From contig NZ_JAEACT010000004.1 in assembly GCF_021432385.1 (NCBI RefSeq), forward strand, positions 930,001 to 994,000: a DNA stretch of 64,000 nucleotides, in the 5' to 3' direction. The stretch comes from Clostridium hydrogenum (lineage in GTDB: Bacteria > Bacillota > Clostridia > Clostridiales > Clostridiaceae). Of the stretch, positions 61,713 through 64,000 are shown in pieces. The translations under genes were made by a program, and so were the position numbers. The stretch's first letter is position 1, and the number at the start of each line of letters is the position of its first letter. The notes below the pieces were generated by a model that ran no database searches, was not told the DNA's origin, and saw only the letters and a list, made by a program, of their open reading frames with translations.

Positions 61713-63014
61713 CTATTTTCCAGATCCGCTATTGCTTGATGAATTACTTCCGGAAGAACTGTTTGAATTTCCGCCGCCATTTCCGCCGCTTCTACTTCCA
61801 CTTCCGCCACCGAAACCACCATAGCTTCCGCCGCCAAGTCCACCAAAGCCACCGCTTGATCTTTGAGAAGATGTACTGCTTACTTGAGGCAATTGTATCA
61901 TAACTTGTTGTCCTTCAGTAAGACCAGAAGTTATTTCAACAGTAGTTTCATTTTCAAGTCCTGTTTGTACTTCTACAAGTTTTCCACCAGCCATTGATAC
62001 TCTGTTGTTTCCGCCAAAAGAGCCATTTCCACCTGAACCGTTTCTTCTATAAGAACCATTTCCACCATTACCTTGAGAACTTCCACCGTTACTATTTTTG
62101 CTCCAAGAACCTTGAGTAGATGATGAATCTGTACTATTAGTTTTTAACATAACATATTTTTTGTTATTTCTTTCAATAAGAGCTTCTATAGGAATTGTAA
62201 GTGCATCTGCTTTTGAAGTTACTTTTATATCTACATTAGCAGTCATTCCAAGTTTTACACCATCTGGATTATTTACATCTACAATTACATCATAAGTTGT
62301 TACATTATTAGTTGTTGTTCCCATTTGAGATATGCTTGATACAGTTCCCGTATATGATTTATCACTTATAGCGTCAAATTTAATATCCGCTGCTTGTCCT
62401 ACCTTTACTTTAGATATATCAAGTTCATCAACTTGAACATCTACTTTCATTGAACTTAAATCAGCTATTGTTAATAATGCTTTTCCTGGTTGAACACTAT
62501 CTCCATTGTTGTCATTTTTTGCCACAACAACGCCGCCAATAGGTGCTGTTAAAGTCATTTGATTTTGTTGCTCAATTTTACTATTTAAGTCATTTTGGTC
62601 TGATTGAAGCGTTAATTCCTGCATTTGCTGATCATTAGCATTTTTTGCATTGTTTACTTGAAGCTGTTGCTGCTGAACTGTTAAATTAGCCTTGCTTACT
62701 GCTTGGTCAAGGCTATCATCTTGAACCTTTGCAAGAGTATCTCCCTGCTTTACAGTATCGCCTACATTTACATTTAAATTTTGAACTGTTCCGCTGTTAT
62801 TTGCCACTACATCCTTAGTTTGATTTGCTTCTGCAGTTCCTGTCGCTGATACAGTAACATCAATATTGGATTTCTGTGCTGCTACTGAATAATATCTAGT
62901 AGTATTGCTGGCAGCCTTTGCCTTTGATGATTTATTATAAAAATAGTATCCACCGCCACCTATTAAACAAACTATTAAAACTGCGCTTATTGCCTTTATA
63001 ACTTTACCCTTCAT
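61713..63014 (-). CDS. MacA-type (HlyD/RND adaptor) periplasmic-side protein with Gly/Ser-rich tail
   Basis: 433 residues. One N-terminal membrane anchor (about 7-25). A biotinyl-lipoyl-like domain (about 60-95 and 150-180: VVANNSGTVQNLNVNVGDTV and APIGGVVVAKNDNNGDSVQP) is split by a helical hairpin. Beta-barrel (about 185-265) and membrane-proximal domains follow. Residues about 300-330 and 385-433 are Gly/Ser/Asn repeats, a low-complexity insert and tail. Such adaptors guide export with MacB-type ABC proteins. AGGAGGG precedes the ATG. Confidence 0.92.
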   Translation of the reverse strand: MKGKVIKAISAVLIVCLIGGGGYYFYNKSSKAKAASNTTRYYSVAAQKSNIDVTVSATGTAEANQTKDVVANNSGTVQNLNVNVGDTVKQGDTLAKVQDDSLDQAVSKANLTVQQQQLQVNNAKNANDQQMQELTLQSDQNDLNSKIEQQNQMTLTAPIGGVVVAKNDNNGDSVQPGKALLTIADLSSMKVDVQVDELDISKVKVGQAADIKFDAISDKSYTGTVSSISQMGTTTNNVTTYDVIVDVNNPDGVKLGMTANVDIKVTSKADALTIPIEALIERNNKKYVMLKTNSTDSSSTQGSWSKNSNGGSSQGNGGNGSYRRNGSGGNGSFGGNNRVSMAGGKLVEVQTGLENETTVEITSGLTEGQQVMIQLPQVSSTSSQRSSGGFGGLGGGSYGGFGGGSGSRSGGNGGGNSNSSSGSNSSSNSGSGK

Positions 63015-63027
63015 AAGATTGACCCTC

Positions 63028-64000
63028 CTAATTATTTTGAATTTTTATTGAAAATATCATATTTGTGCCAACGCCTTCTTCACTTTCAGCCCATATTCTT
63101 CCTCCATGCTCTTGTATTATTTTTTTACATATTGCAAGTCCAAGCCCGCTGCCACCTGTCATACTGTTCCTTGAAGAATCTTCTCTATAAAATCTATCAA
63201 AAACATATGGAAGAGCTTCTTTTGATATCCCCTTACCATTGTCTTTTACCCCTATAATTACCTCATCTTTGTCAAGTTTCATTTCAACATCTATCTTTCC
63301 ATTTTTTTTATCCATATACTTTATGGAATTTGAAATTATATTTGTTAAAACTCTGCCTATTTGTTGAATATCAAGCTCTACACTTATTTTTTTTGGTAAT
63401 TTGTTAGTATATGAAAATTTAAAATTTTTCTTTTCAACATCTAAACTGAGTTCTTCCATAACATCTTCCATATAATTTCCAATATCAACTTTCTTAAAAT
63501 CAAATGGAAGTTTATTTAAATCTAACTTTGAATAAGTCAAAAGTTCATCTATTAGATAATCCATGCTTTGTGCTTTAGTGTAAATAGTGTTTATATATTT
63601 CTCCATCTTTTCTGGACTATCTGCCACCCCATCTTTGATTCCTTCTACATATCCCTTTATTGAAGTTATTGGTGTTTTTAAATCATGTGAAATATTTGAT
63701 ATAAGTTCTTTTCTATTATTTTCATATTGAGCTTGCAGTTCTATAGATTTTTTAAGCTGCTTCCTCATACTATCAAAGGCTTCACACAAATTACCTATTT
63801 CATCTTTTGATTTAGCTTTAACTTCAGAATCTAAATCTCCATTTTTTATGTTTTCTGTTCCTTTTTTTAATTCTTTTAAAGGATTAAGTATGGAGCGTGA
63901 AACAATAAAGGTAAGAAGCCCTCCCATAATAGAAATTATTAAAATTGCAGATATAATTAATTCCACTAAAAATTCCTTGTATAAACTAATTAATCTACTT
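63028..64000 (-). CDS. Sensor histidine kinase (partial, N-terminus beyond the window)
   Basis: The reading frame stays open to the right edge: residues SRLISLYKEFLVELIIS precede the apparent GTG at 63966, so that codon is not the start. Visible are the second membrane segment, HAMP (SILNPLKELKKGTENIKNGD), HisKA with NISHDLKTPITSIKGYVEGI, and the ATPase with ISNSIKYMDK, VKDNGKGIS and GSGLGLAICKKIIQEHGG. It lies 13 bases before the MacA-type gene, so the kinase and exporter form one operon. Confidence 0.93.
   Translation of the reverse strand, partial: SRLISLYKEFLVELIISAILIISIMGGLLTFIVSRSILNPLKELKKGTENIKNGDLDSEVKAKSKDEIGNLCEAFDSMRKQLKKSIELQAQYENNRKELISNISHDLKTPITSIKGYVEGIKDGVADSPEKMEKYINTIYTKAQSMDYLIDELLTYSKLDLNKLPFDFKKVDIGNYMEDVMEELSLDVEKKNFKFSYTNKLPKKISVELDIQQIGRVLTNIISNSIKYMDKKNGKIDVEMKLDKDEVIIGVKDNGKGISKEALPYVFDRFYREDSSRNSMTGGSGLGLAICKKIIQEHGGRIWAESEEGVGTNMIFSIKIQNN

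Noticed and set aside
63963-63966. GTG at 63966 as the start of the last kinase
   Set aside because: The frame stays open to the window end and the N-terminal sensor is missing, so the gene continues outside the window.

Overview
The window looks like chromosome of a low-GC, spore-forming Firmicute, most likely Clostridium sensu stricto. The evidence is AT-rich intergenic DNA, many TTG/GTG starts with strong Shine-Dalgarno sites, a T-box-controlled metG, a DUF1659/DUF2922 gene pair, a TcdR/BotR-type sigma factor, and a lysozyme that closely resembles the C. acetobutylicum autolytic lysozyme as I remember it. No rRNA, tRNA, CRISPR array, transposase or prophage structural gene was seen. The species cannot be fixed from the sequence alone.

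Layout. 1-10.5 kb: a zinc-ribbon/P-loop protein cut by the left edge and a beta-rich partner (both minus), a BlaI/M56 repressor-protease pair, a group-5-like sigma factor with a lysozyme, a chemotaxis receptor, and a 739-residue helical protein that may be a GAP1-type partner of the P-loop protein. 10.5-17.6 kb: a class B penicillin-binding protein, small membrane proteins, a YgjP-type metallopeptidase, an esterase and an OYE-type flavoprotein. 18-25 kb: an ABC exporter with a complete two-component system, followed by a deleted response regulator and a second histidine kinase. 25-28.6 kb: an unknown protein, metG with its T-box, and a pseudogene. 28.7-35.7 kb: a LysR regulator divergent from an ABC importer/metallophosphoesterase operon, then a secreted CYTH-like protein. 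36-44 kb: an S9 peptidase, a YibE/F pair, a PadR/MFS pair and an acetyltransferase. 44-48.5 kb: an esterase, a domain-swapped GH3 glycosidase and an AraC regulator. 48.6-57 kb: XRE, methyltransferase, LTA-synthase-like, RDD, hybrid sensor kinase and degenerate EAL proteins. 57.7-64 kb: DUF2922/DUF1659, a response regulator, a MacAB-type ABC system and a kinase cut by the right edge.

The most interesting gene-level signal is a dispersed system. The zinc-ribbon/P-loop + beta-domain operon (1-1565) and the 739-residue protein (8015-10234) lie 6.5 kb apart. Both are preceded by nearly the same 98-bp block, with identical promoter spacing and a conserved upstream stretch. This suggests co-regulated parts of one NTPase-centred system, possibly of the GTPase/GAP1 conflict type. 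Second, the TcdR/BotR-like sigma factor and the lysozyme share an unusual TTTACA-type promoter.

The other striking layer is intergenic. At least five families of palindromic or modular repeats fill almost every long gap: heptad-ended modular elements (A), about 240-bp nested palindromes (C/D), 20-bp-stem hairpins (B), and paired leader-like elements (E, F). They often abut stop codons and are sometimes nested in one another. Family E (two 96-nt copies, each just upstream of a ribosome-binding site, with one compensatory stem change) is a candidate structured leader RNA.
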